From Vibrio ponticus (lineage in GTDB: Bacteria; Pseudomonadota; Gammaproteobacteria; Enterobacterales; Vibrionaceae), in the NCBI RefSeq assembly GCF_009938225.1, contig NZ_AP019657.1, positions 496,001 to 560,000 of the forward strand: a stretch of 64,000 bases of DNA, given 5' to 3'. The notes beneath the pieces are model-generated. The model saw nothing but the letters and a program-made list of their open reading frames with translations. It had not been told where the DNA came from and ran no database searches. A program made the position numbers and the translations under genes. Within the stretch, counting starts at the first letter, position 1. Each line of letters opens with the position of its first letter. Below are positions 46,603 to 54,212 of the stretch, piece after piece.

Positions 46603-46890
46603 ATGGAACTGAGTCCTGTGTTTGCACGGCGTTTATACTTGGCTCTACTCGTCGAAAGTTTAGAGCGCCCAAATGTTCCTAAGTTAATTGAACAGACTGG
46701 CTGGCCACGTCGCACTATTCAAGACGTTATTAAAGCTCTTCCTGGCATCGGCATTGAACTTGCGTTTGTGCAAGATGGTCGACGTCATAATGATGGTTAC
46801 TACCAACTTTCTGACTGGGGACCGTTTGATAGTCAGTGGGTGAGTGAACGAGAGCCTGATATTGCAGCAAGTTTAGGCTTTAAAGCCTAG
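46603..46890 (+). CDS. Small winged-helix DNA-binding protein
   Basis: A 95-residue protein: LYLALLVESLERPNVPKLIEQTGWPRRTIQDVIKALPGI is a winged helix-turn-helix pattern, followed by a short wing (AFVQDGRRHNDGYYQLSDWG). An excellent AGGAGG ribosome site lies seven bases before the ATG. Its targets are unknown; it stands alone, divergent from the ArsC-like gene. Related short proteins are common in Vibrio. Confidence 0.78.
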   Translation: MELSPVFARRLYLALLVESLERPNVPKLIEQTGWPRRTIQDVIKALPGIGIELAFVQDGRRHNDGYYQLSDWGPFDSQWVSEREPDIAASLGFKA

Positions 46891-46896
46891 TCGAAT

Positions 46897-47244
46897 TCAT
46901 CCACAGTTATACGCATTCCCTACCACGGTAAATGAGGTGGTAAAGTCTTGTGGAGCTATCATATATACTGTAGTCGCGCCAAGTTTCTTGGCGCGATTTT
47001 TTATGTCATTCATCGCGCCTTGTACCATCGCGTCATTGGTAAAAAATAGATAGGAATACCAATGCCCCTCAGTACCGGTCACTTCGCCAAGCCATTGGCA
47101 TTTATCGGCATTAAAACCGCTATCTAAACGCACATGCACATCTTGCGCGCCTTGATTAAGCTGGGTGTGTGGAGACGCACATCCAGCGAGAGTTATTAAA
47201 GCTAGAGTAGAAAAAATACTACGCGGTTTGAGTAACATAAACAA
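46897..47244 (-). CDS. DUF4156 family lipoprotein
   Basis: A 115-residue protein with a lipoprotein signal peptide ending at the lipobox LAGCASPH (Cys about residue 22). The mature part (LGEVTGTEGHWYSYLFFTND, NDIKNRAKKLGATTVYMI) matches DUF4156. Probably an outer-membrane lipoprotein of unknown role. Start overlaps the end of the DUF2956 gene by 26 bases; a second ATG two codons in is possible. Confidence 0.8.
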   Translation of the reverse strand: MFMLLKPRSIFSTLALITLAGCASPHTQLNQGAQDVHVRLDSGFNADKCQWLGEVTGTEGHWYSYLFFTNDAMVQGAMNDIKNRAKKLGATTVYMIAPQDFTTSFTVVGNAYNCG

Positions 47245-47566
47245 AGAACCCCATCCAACTTACAACCAATAACATCCATGGCAGTATAGCGCTTTTGGTT
47301 TGGTTTGTAGGCTCGTTAGTGGTTTCTTGCGCCACTTCGTGATCTAGGTTTTGTTCATCACGCTTTGCTCTGAGGGTTTTCTTTTTGGCTTTATCCGCTT
47401 GGCGTGCTTTTTCTTTTTGCTGCTTTTTATACAGCGCAATCCCTTTCTCAATACCTTGAGCAATGAGTTTGGTTTGCTCTTTAGTTTGACCTGGTTTCTG
47501 AGTCGCTTTAGCGACTTTCATTGCTTCTTGTTGGGTTTGTTGAGAGGGTACAACTTTGTTTTTCAT
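47219..47566 (-). CDS. DUF2956 family protein
   Basis: A 115-residue protein, very rich in Lys and Gln in its first 75 residues (QKPGQTKEQTKLIAQGIEKG, KKQQKEKARQADKAKKK) with a single C-terminal membrane helix (about 95-112). Recognised as DUF2956. It is probably tail-anchored with the basic part in the cytoplasm. Function unknown. Co-oriented and overlapping with the DUF4156 lipoprotein gene. Confidence 0.8.
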   Translation of the reverse strand: MKNKVVPSQQTQQEAMKVAKATQKPGQTKEQTKLIAQGIEKGIALYKKQQKEKARQADKAKKKTLRAKRDEQNLDHEVAQETTNEPTNQTKSAILPWMLLVVSWMGFFVYVTQTA

Positions 47567-47747
47567 AGCAAACTCATCTTAAATTTCGTCTTTGATTATG
47601 CTAACACGAGATGTCTCTATCTGCTGCCTGCAAAATAGCCAATCTGATTGAGAGTGATGAGTCGCTTCAATGGAGTGTGATTTTTTATAGAATGTTGACG
47701 GAATAAGAGTAGAGTGTAGAGCAAACTCACTACCAATTGATATTTTT

Positions 47748-48206
47748 ATGCGTTACGCCCTCGAAGCCTATGATAAGAATGGCTACCTTCATGCTCCTAA
47801 GTGGTTATGGCTTGGCTGGATGCTACTCGCAAAAGCTTGGGTGGTATTCGTAGTTGCTGGCGTGAGTCGCGATAGCGGCAATACGATATTGAGCTATGTT
47901 TATCCAGACCATCAAATGCTTTATTTGGGATTGGCAATGGGCTTGCCGAGTATTGCGCTAATGTGGTTGATTAGCTTGCGTTCCCCAGAGAGACGATGGG
48001 CTGATGCCTTTGTTGCTTGGGGCAAACCGATCACCTTAATCACAGCAATCAGCCAATTGATGCAAAGCGCCTATCATGTTTACCTGCAAGCTGGCGAGTT
48101 TAGTTGGGCAAACGGAGTGATCATGTTGGTGTTACTTTGGTTTATCATCTACGTATACCAAAGTAAGACGGTGAGAGATTGTTTCAAACTCAATGAAACA
48201 AAATGA
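47748..48206 (+). CDS. DUF2919 family membrane protein
   Basis: A 152-residue protein with about four membrane helices (about 18-40, 55-75, 92-110 and 120-140). The N-terminal YDKNGYLHAPKWLWLGWMLL is typical of DUF2919 (YfeZ-like). Function unknown. In E. coli relatives such genes are found next to yfeX-type peroxidases, and here a Dyp peroxidase gene follows after 128 bases. Confidence 0.8.
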   Translation: MRYALEAYDKNGYLHAPKWLWLGWMLLAKAWVVFVVAGVSRDSGNTILSYVYPDHQMLYLGLAMGLPSIALMWLISLRSPERRWADAFVAWGKPITLITAISQLMQSAYHVYLQAGEFSWANGVIMLVLLWFIIYVYQSKTVRDCFKLNETK

Positions 48207-48258
48207 TCGTAATCAATACGGTACTCCGAATAAACATTACACTGAGCAAAAATAAAGG

Positions 48259-48318
48259 TATACCCAAGTCATCGAGTCGTTATGTTTTGCTGACAGACTT
48301 TGACGTAACAGGGGTATA
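48259..48318. repeat. TATACCC/GGGTATA palindromic element (first copy)
   Basis: TATACCCAAG (48259-48268) and GGGTATA (48312-48318) bracket about 43 bases upstream of the Dyp peroxidase gene. The arms match those of the tighter copy at 49398-49430 on the other side of the gene. Confidence 0.5.
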
Positions 48319-48334
48319 GAAAAGGAGCTAATAA

Positions 48335-49237
48335 ATGTCACTTCCTCAATCGGCAATTCTTCCGGAAGCGGAACCGTTCGCACAGTACACACTTTTGAAA
48401 GTGAAACAAAACTCTCAATATGTGCTAACTCAATTGCAATCATTACCAGCATTAGTTGCGGAACTAAACCAGCAACAACCTGATGCTAACCTGACGCTAT
48501 CAATTGCTTTCACGCATGGTTTTTGGGGTCAACTGAACCAATCAATGCCAGCAGAGCTCATTGAGTTTCCACAATTGGGTGAAGGTGACATTGTTGCTCC
48601 AAGTAGTGATGTTGATGTATTGGTGCACCTACACTCAAACCGACATGACCTACATTTCTATGTAATGCGTAAGCTATTGGCAGAAATCGCAGATGACGTA
48701 AATGTAGTGGATGAAACGGCAGGTTTCCGTTACCTAGACGCGCGTGATATGACCATGTTTGTTGATGGCACTGAAAACCCGAAAGCAGAAGCGCGTCAAG
48801 AAGTGGCGATCATTCCTGAAGGTGAGTTTGTTGGCGGTAGCTACGTAATGGTGCAACGCTTTATTCACAATCTACCAGCATGGAATCGCTTGAATGTTGC
48901 TGCTCAAGAGAAAGTGATTGGTCGTACAAAACCAGACTCAATCGAGCTGGATGATGTGCCAGCTGCTTCTCACGTAGGTCGTGTTGATATTAAGGAAGAA
49001 GGTAAAGGTCTGAAGATCGTACGTCATAGCTTACCTTACGGCAGCGCGAGCGGTGAACATGGTCTACTGTTCATTGCTTACTGTAATACTCTGCATAACT
49101 TTAAAGCGATGCTAGAGAGCATGTACGGTGCAACGGATGGTAAGACTGACCAACTGTTGCGTTTCACCCATGCTGTAACAGGCGCATACTTCTTTGCCCC
49201 TAGCAATGAGATGTTTCAAGCTCTTGCAGTTAAATAA
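48335..49237 (+). CDS. Dyp-type haem peroxidase (YfeX-like)
   Basis: A 300-residue dye-decolourising peroxidase. The distal-side signature FVDGTENPK (GxxDG motif) is at about 145-153, and the proximal haem histidine is probably in the IVRHSLPYGSASGEHG region (about 230) with further conserved FIAYC. No signal peptide, so it is cytoplasmic like YfeX. Physiological substrate unknown. AAGGAG upstream of the ATG, terminator 29 bases after the stop. Confidence 0.92.
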   Translation: MSLPQSAILPEAEPFAQYTLLKVKQNSQYVLTQLQSLPALVAELNQQQPDANLTLSIAFTHGFWGQLNQSMPAELIEFPQLGEGDIVAPSSDVDVLVHLHSNRHDLHFYVMRKLLAEIADDVNVVDETAGFRYLDARDMTMFVDGTENPKAEARQEVAIIPEGEFVGGSYVMVQRFIHNLPAWNRLNVAAQEKVIGRTKPDSIELDDVPAASHVGRVDIKEEGKGLKIVRHSLPYGSASGEHGLLFIAYCNTLHNFKAMLESMYGATDGKTDQLLRFTHAVTGAYFFAPSNEMFQALAVK

Positions 49238-49266
49238 TTTGTGATCGTTTCATAACAGTGATTCAG

Positions 49267-49292
49267 AAGCCGAGCAGATGCTCGGCTTTTTT
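49267..49292 (+). terminator. Intrinsic terminator of the Dyp peroxidase gene
   Basis: AAGCCGAG and CTCGGCTT (49267-49288) form an eight-pair stem on CAGATG, followed by TTTT. Confidence 0.85.
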
Positions 49293-49318
49293 ACATCGGT
49301 ATTTGAGCAAAAATTCGC

Positions 49319-49344
49319 TAAAGTTCTGTGATTTAAGCCGATAA
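49319..49344 (+). promoter_or_regulatory. Sigma-28 (FliA) promoter of the first flagellin gene
   Basis: TAAA (49319-49322, within CTAAAGTTC) and GCCGATAA (49337-49344) are separated by 14 bases: a perfect -10 and near-perfect -35 for flagellar sigma-28. It gives a leader of about 100 bases that contains the palindrome at 49398-49430. Confidence 0.85.
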
Positions 49345-49397
49345 GAAGAATAGCGCTGATTATGTTAGCGCTCGGCTTCGTTATTTTTATCGAGAGT

Positions 49398-49430
49398 GAT
49401 ACCCAAGCACCTTGAGGTTAGTTGGGTATA
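49398..49430. repeat. TACCCAA/TTGGGTA palindromic element in the flagellin leader (second copy)
   Basis: ATACCCAA (49399-49406) and TTGGGTAT (49422-49429) form an eight-pair stem with a 15-base loop. It is related to the element at 48259-48318 and lies between the sigma-28 promoter and the start codon, so it is transcribed as a hairpin in the flagellin mRNA. Confidence 0.65.
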
Positions 49431-49451
49431 GCAAACAGGATCATGTATTCG

Positions 49452-50585
49452 ATGAGTATTACCGTTAATACCAATGTATCAGCAATGACAGCGCAACGTC
49501 ATTTAAACAATGCGACGCATTTGCTGAACCAATCTTTGGAGAGACTCTCTTCAGGGAGCCGTATTAACAGTGCAAAAGATGACGCAGCCGGATTGCAGAT
49601 TTCTAATCGGCTTGAAACTCAGATGAGTGGCTTAGATGTTGCGATGCGCAATGCCAATGATGGCATCTCGATTATGCAAACGGCAGAAGGCGCGATGCAA
49701 GAATCAAGTAACATCTTGCAGCGTATGCGCGACCTGTCACTCCAATCGGCTAATGGGTCAAATAGCCGAGCAGAACGCACCGCTCTGCAAGAGGAGATGG
49801 CTGCGCTTAATGATGAATTAAATCGTATTGCCGAAACGACCTCATTTGGTGGGCGTAAATTGCTTAATGGCTCGTTCAAAGAGGCTTCGTTCCAAATTGG
49901 CGCTGATTCGGGGGAAGCCGTTCAAGTGTCTCTTAAAAATCTGCGTAGCGATAGCCTTGAAATGGGTGGTTTTAGTTACCTTGCTGCGGGAAAGGCATCG
50001 TCAGATTGGACAGTGACTCAAGGTAAGCAACAGTTCAATATGAGCTTCGTTAATGCACGAGGCGAGCAAGAAAATATTCAAATTGAAGCCAAAGCGGGCG
50101 ACGACATAGAAGAGTTAGCGACGTACATTAATGGTCAAACCGATCAAGTTTCTGCATCAGTCAATCAAGATGGTCAATTGCAACTATTTATGGCAGGCAA
50201 AGAGACCGCAGGGACAATCAGTTTTTCCGGCAGTTTAGCCGAACAGCTAGGGATGAATCTGAGTGGTTACGAGGCGGTAGACAATATCGATATTTCAGAG
50301 GTGGGCGGTGCTCAGCGAGCCGTTTCGATTATTGATACTGCGTTGCAGTTTGTCGACAGTCATCGCGCAGAGCTAGGGGCAATGCAAAACCGCTTCGGTC
50401 ATGCGATAAATAATCTTGGTAACATCAACGAGAATATTGCGGCATCTAATAGTCGTATTAAAGATACCGACTACGCGAAAGAAACCACGCAAATGGTTAA
50501 GCAGCAAATCCTGCAACAAGTGAGCACTTCAATCTTGGCTCAGGCTAAACAGCAGCCAAACATGGTATTAACGTTATTGGGTTAA
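49452..50585 (+). CDS. Polar flagellin (first of three)
   Basis: A 377-residue flagellin from ATG 49452 ([20 protein letters not shown]), corresponding by position to flaE of V. cholerae or flaF of V. parahaemolyticus. The conserved D0/D1 N- and C-terminal helices flank a short variable middle (about 180-280). It is the most diverged of the three: it has [15 protein letters not shown] and ends [11 protein letters not shown], where the other two have more standard sequences. Upstream ATGs at 49443 and a longer frame at 49422 do not fit the flagellin N-terminus. Under its own sigma-28 promoter. Confidence 0.93.
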   Translation: MSITVNTNVSAMTAQRHLNNATHLLNQSLERLSSGSRINSAKDDAAGLQISNRLETQMSGLDVAMRNANDGISIMQTAEGAMQESSNILQRMRDLSLQSANGSNSRAERTALQEEMAALNDELNRIAETTSFGGRKLLNGSFKEASFQIGADSGEAVQVSLKNLRSDSLEMGGFSYLAAGKASSDWTVTQGKQQFNMSFVNARGEQENIQIEAKAGDDIEELATYINGQTDQVSASVNQDGQLQLFMAGKETAGTISFSGSLAEQLGMNLSGYEAVDNIDISEVGGAQRAVSIIDTALQFVDSHRAELGAMQNRFGHAINNLGNINENIAASNSRIKDTDYAKETTQMVKQQILQQVSTSILAQAKQQPNMVLTLLG

Positions 50586-51025
50586 ATTCCCACTCTTATC
50601 TTTCCGCATTTTTTCCCCTAGCTTTGGCTGAAGACCTAACTATCGCGCCGCTCTGTTTGGCTGGATTGATGTGTTGATGGTCAACTTACTTCATTGACTT
50701 ACATATGCAGCTCTAATCCGCTTGCCGAGAATCGGTCATCAGCGTTTGGCTTTGTTTCATGAATGATTAGGTTGTGAGCATTTTAATGGAAAAAGAAATG
50801 CGACTGGGTGATTTTTGAGCGATTAAATTTTTCTGCAAGCCCTTGTTGTTATTGGGTTGATTAAATATTGTTCGATTAAATGGCTGAATTATCAATAAAG
50901 GGAAACTGTATCGACGAGTAAAGTGATAACTTTAGTGATAACAGCGATTTTTTTTCGACTTTCTTCACATTTGTTATCCAACTCACTGTAAATGGTATTT
51001 TTATCAAAAAAAGCTAAATTTCTCC
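50586..51025. other. Spacer after the first flagellin gene
   Basis: About 440 bases without a gene or a clear terminator. The only marked structure is a direct repeat, GTGATAAC at 50923-50930 and 50935-50942, 12 bases apart, about 85 bases before the next flagellin promoter; it may be a binding site for an unknown regulator. Confidence 0.35.
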
Positions 51026-51052
51026 TCAAGCTTTACCGAACAGTGCCGTTAA
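51026..51052 (+). promoter_or_regulatory. Probable sigma-28 promoter of the second flagellin gene
   Basis: GCCGTTAA (51045-51052), one mismatch to the sigma-28 -10 box, has TCAAG (51026-51030) upstream as a weaker -35. An alternative pair, CTAAA (51014-51018) with ACCGAACA (51035-51042), fits less well. Confidence 0.6.
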
Positions 51053-51080
51053 TAGAAGTAACTTTGAGAGAACTACTTGG

Positions 51081-51116
51081 TTTTCCGAGACGTCGGAAAC
51101 CGGAAACATCGGAAAA
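51081..51116 (+). promoter_or_regulatory. Leader with two mutually exclusive hairpins before the second flagellin
   Basis: TTTTCCGA (51081-51088) can pair with TCGGAAA (51093-51099, loop GACG) or with TCGGAAAA (51109-51116). Only one can form at a time, and both lie just before the ribosome site GGAG at 51123. Confidence 0.5.
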
Positions 51117-51134
51117 TCAGTTGGAGTAACTACT

Positions 51135-52277
51135 ATGGCAGTGAATGTAAATACTAACGTTTCAGCAATGACAGCTCAGCGTTACCTAAACCAAGCGACT
51201 AGCGCACAGCAAACATCAATGGAGCGTCTATCATCTGGTTCAAAGATCAATAGCGCAAAAGACGATGCAGCAGGTCTACAGATCTCTAACCGTCTAAACG
51301 TGCAAAGCCGCGGTCTAGACGTTGCGGTACGAAATGCGAACGATGGTATCTCAATTGCGCAAACCGCTGAAGGTGCAATGAATGAGACAACGAACATTCT
51401 GCAACGTATGCGTGACCTTTCGCTACAATCTGCGAACGGTTCAAACTCGAAATCTGAGCGTGTAGCAATCCAAGAAGAAGTAACAGCACTAAACGACGAA
51501 CTAAACCGTATCGCTGAAACGACTTCATTTGGTGGCAACAAACTACTAAACGGTACTTACGCAACTAAATCTATGCAGATTGGTGCGGACAACGGTGAAG
51601 CAGTAATGCTAACGCTAAACGACATGCGTAGTGACAACACTCGCATGGGTGGTACGAGCTACAAAGCTTCTGCTGAAAATGCAAAAGATGCAAACTGGAC
51701 AGTAGATGGTAATGCCAACGTTCTAGAAATTACTCTAACTGAAAAAGGCGCAGCGGCTCCTGAAACAATCTCTATCCAAGCGAAAGCGGGTGATGATATT
51801 GAAGAGCTAGCGACTTACATTAACGGTCAAACTGATAAAGTAACCGCATCTGTTGACGAAGAAGGTCGTCTACAAGTATTCGCTGGTACAAACAAAGTTG
51901 ACGGTGCGGTAAGTTTTGCAGGTTCACTATCTGGCGAGCTAGGTATGGATGCAGGTAAAGCGGTAACAGTAGATACTATCGACGTAACGTCAGTAGGTGG
52001 CGCACAAGAATCTGTTGCAATCATCGACTCAGCGCTTAAGTACGTTGATAGCCACCGTGCAGAGCTAGGTGCGATTCAAAACCGTTTCAACCACGCTATC
52101 AACAACCTTGATAACATCAACGAAAACGTGAATGCATCTAAGAGCCGTATCCGTGATACAGACTTCGCGAAAGAGACAACTGCAATGACTAAATCGCAGA
52201 TCCTTTCTCAAGCTTCAAGCTCGATTCTTGCTCAAGCGAAACAAGCTCCAAACTCAGCACTAAGCCTACTTGGCTAA
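51135..52277 (+). CDS. Polar flagellin (second of three)
   Basis: A 380-residue flagellin beginning [20 protein letters not shown] and ending [10 protein letters not shown], close to FlaB of V. parahaemolyticus and in the flaD position of V. cholerae. Conserved D1 segments include [31 protein letters not shown] and [22 protein letters not shown] lies eight bases before the ATG. Its codon choice (many CTA, GTA, CGT) suggests high expression, and it has its own promoter and terminator, so it may be a major filament subunit. Confidence 0.95.
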
Positions 52278-52291
52278 TGTGAAGAGGATTG

Positions 52292-52319
52292 AAAAATCCA
52301 GCTTCGGCTGGATTTTTTT
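52292..52319 (+). terminator. Intrinsic terminator of the second flagellin gene
   Basis: AAAAATCCAGC and GCTGGATTTTT form an eleven-pair stem closed by a TTCG tetraloop, with further T after it. Confidence 0.92.
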
Positions 52320-52447
52320 CGTTTGAACCCCGCAGGTTACATAATGGTTAATTGAATGTCAGCGTCAGTTAAATGGCGTTAGTTAGCGAGAAGCTTCACG
52401 TTTTTCTTCTTAAGTAGACATAAATTTAAAAAAGTTCATTTTTTCCC

Positions 52448-52474
52448 TAAAGGTTACATTTTCTTGGTCGTTAC
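52448..52474 (+). promoter_or_regulatory. Probable sigma-28 promoter of the third flagellin gene
   Basis: TAAA (52448-52451, within CTAAAGG) and GTCGTTAC (52467-52474) are 15 bases apart. The -10 matches the consensus at five of eight positions, so it is weaker than the pomA and first-flagellin sites. Confidence 0.5.
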
Positions 52475-52555
52475 AAAGGCTGAGAGAAATGATTTTGCAT
52501 CGATGTGAGGTGAGAGACACGGAGATGCATTGCCAAATACCTAAGGAGATCAACT

Positions 52556-53686
52556 ATGTCTATCAACGTAAACACTAACGTGTCAGCGATGACAGCACAG
52601 CGACATCTGAATAATTCAACCGACGGGTTGCAGAAATCGATGGAACGTTTGTCATCTGGCTATAAAATCAACAGCGCAAAAGATGACGCTGCAGGTCTGC
52701 AAATTTCTAACCGCTTAACTTCACAAAGCCGCGGTTTAGATATGGCAGTTAAAAACGCCAATGACGGTATTTCGATTTCGCAAACAGCAGAAGGTGCTTT
52801 GAATGAAACCACCAATATTCTGCAACGTATGCGCGACCTATCTCTTCAATCTGCGAATGGTTCAAACTCTCGTGGTGAGCGTATTGCACTGCAAGAAGAA
52901 GTCACCGCACTGAACGACGAACTAAACCGTATCGCTGAAACCACTTCATTTGGCGGTAATAAGCTACTTAACGGTACCTACGGCAGTCAGTCATTCCAAA
53001 TCGGTGCAAGCTCCGGTGAGGCAATGCAAATCACTATGGGCAATATGCGTTCAGACACAGCAGAAATGGGCGGTAAAGCTTATGTTGCTGCAGGTAAAGA
53101 CGCAGATTGGACGGTAGCGGATGCAACTGAAATCACTTTGAGCTACACCGATAACTTTGGTGAAGCTAAGTCGCTAGCGATTAACGCAAAAGCGGGCGAT
53201 GATATTGAAGAAGTGGCGACCTACATTAATGGTCAAAGCGACGATATCAAAGCATCAGTTGGCGAAGATGGTAAGTTGCAACTGTTTGCAGCGACAACCA
53301 AAGTGACGGGTGAAGTTGAAGTTGCGGGTGATTTGGGTACCGATCTGGGTTTCCCTACTGCGGGTAAAGATGTCACCGTCGCTGATATCGATATTACTGA
53401 TGTTGCAGGTTCTCAACTTGCTGTATCTGTGATTGATGGCGCATTAAAGACTGTTGATAGTCAGCGTGCTTCTCTAGGTGCGTATCAAAACCGTTTCCAA
53501 CATGCGATCAATAACTTAGACAACATTAACGAGAACGTTAATGCGTCTCGTAGCCGTATTTTGGATACTGATTACGCGAAAGAAACCACAGCGATGACTA
53601 AGGCGCAAATCCTGCAACAAGCGAGTACTTCTGTCTTAGCGCAAGCTAAGCAAACGCCAACCGCAGCATTGAGCCTTCTAGGATAA
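52556..53686 (+). CDS. Polar flagellin (third of three)
   Basis: A 376-residue flagellin beginning [20 protein letters not shown] and ending [10 protein letters not shown], in the position of V. cholerae flaB. It shares the D0/D1 helices with the other two and differs mainly in the middle (about 175-285). AAGGAG lies ten bases before the ATG. No terminator separates it from flaG; instead a hairpin sits in the gap, so partial read-through into flaG-fliD-flaI-fliS is plausible. Confidence 0.95.
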   Translation: MSINVNTNVSAMTAQRHLNNSTDGLQKSMERLSSGYKINSAKDDAAGLQISNRLTSQSRGLDMAVKNANDGISISQTAEGALNETTNILQRMRDLSLQSANGSNSRGERIALQEEVTALNDELNRIAETTSFGGNKLLNGTYGSQSFQIGASSGEAMQITMGNMRSDTAEMGGKAYVAAGKDADWTVADATEITLSYTDNFGEAKSLAINAKAGDDIEEVATYINGQSDDIKASVGEDGKLQLFAATTKVTGEVEVAGDLGTDLGFPTAGKDVTVADIDITDVAGSQLAVSVIDGALKTVDSQRASLGAYQNRFQHAINNLDNINENVNASRSRILDTDYAKETTAMTKAQILQQASTSVLAQAKQTPTAALSLLG

Positions 53687-53708
53687 TAATAAATTTTGCC
53701 GAGCCGAC

Positions 53709-53740
53709 TAGGTAAGCGCGTAACAGGATAGGCTTACCTA
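53709..53740 (+). promoter_or_regulatory. Stem-loop between the third flagellin gene and flaG
   Basis: TAGGTAAGC (53709-53717) pairs with GCTTACCTA (53732-53740) across 14 bases. It lacks a T-run and ends 21 bases before the flaG start. It could stabilise the flagellin mRNA 3' end or reduce read-through. TAAT-N15-GCCGACTA at 53684-53710 overlaps it and is a weak sigma-28-like match. Confidence 0.5.
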
Positions 53741-53761
53741 TGAGGTGGAAGGGAGATTGTT

Positions 53762-54190
53762 ATGGATATTCCATCCTACACATCAAACATCCAGTCTTAT
53801 GGCTCACAAAGTGGCACTAAAATTGCTTCGGAATATGATAAGCCGCAGGATGCTTCGCTTCTCTCTGAGAAGGTAGTGAAATCGGAAATGGACCTGTTGA
53901 CCTCTCGTGGGGTCGAGCAAGCGGTAGAAGTGATTCAGGCTCAACAAACACTCTCTGAAAAGGAGCGTGAAAAAGCAGTTGAGCACATGAATGATTTTAT
54001 CTCTTCTATGAATACAGGTTTATCATTTCGTACAGATGAGCAATCTGGACGAGATGTCGTCACTATCTATGAACAGAGTACTGGTGACATTATTCGCCAG
54101 ATTCCAGATGAGGAGTTGCTAGAAGTCTTGCGTCGCCTAAGAGATCAAACAGCTCGCTATTCGTCAGGGTTGTTGATTGACAAGGTGTGA
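53762..54190 (+). CDS. flaG: Flagellar protein FlaG
   Basis: A 142-residue protein. The C-terminal two-thirds is the FlaG domain, with LSFRTDEQSGRDVVTIYEQS and IIRQIPDEELLEVLRRL; the N-terminal part is low in structure. FlaG family members influence filament length. AAGGGAG precedes the ATG. Lies 22 bases before fliD in the order flaG-fliD-flaI-fliS. Confidence 0.92.
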   Translation: MDIPSYTSNIQSYGSQSGTKIASEYDKPQDASLLSEKVVKSEMDLLTSRGVEQAVEVIQAQQTLSEKEREKAVEHMNDFISSMNTGLSFRTDEQSGRDVVTIYEQSTGDIIRQIPDEELLEVLRRLRDQTARYSSGLLIDKV

Positions 54191-54212
54191 TCGTATTTTT
54201 TGAGGTGATTGA

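Noticed and set aside
53684..53710. Separate sigma-28 promoter for flaG
   Set aside because: TAAT-N15-GCCGACTA is a weak match and overlaps the hairpin, so it is mentioned but not claimed.
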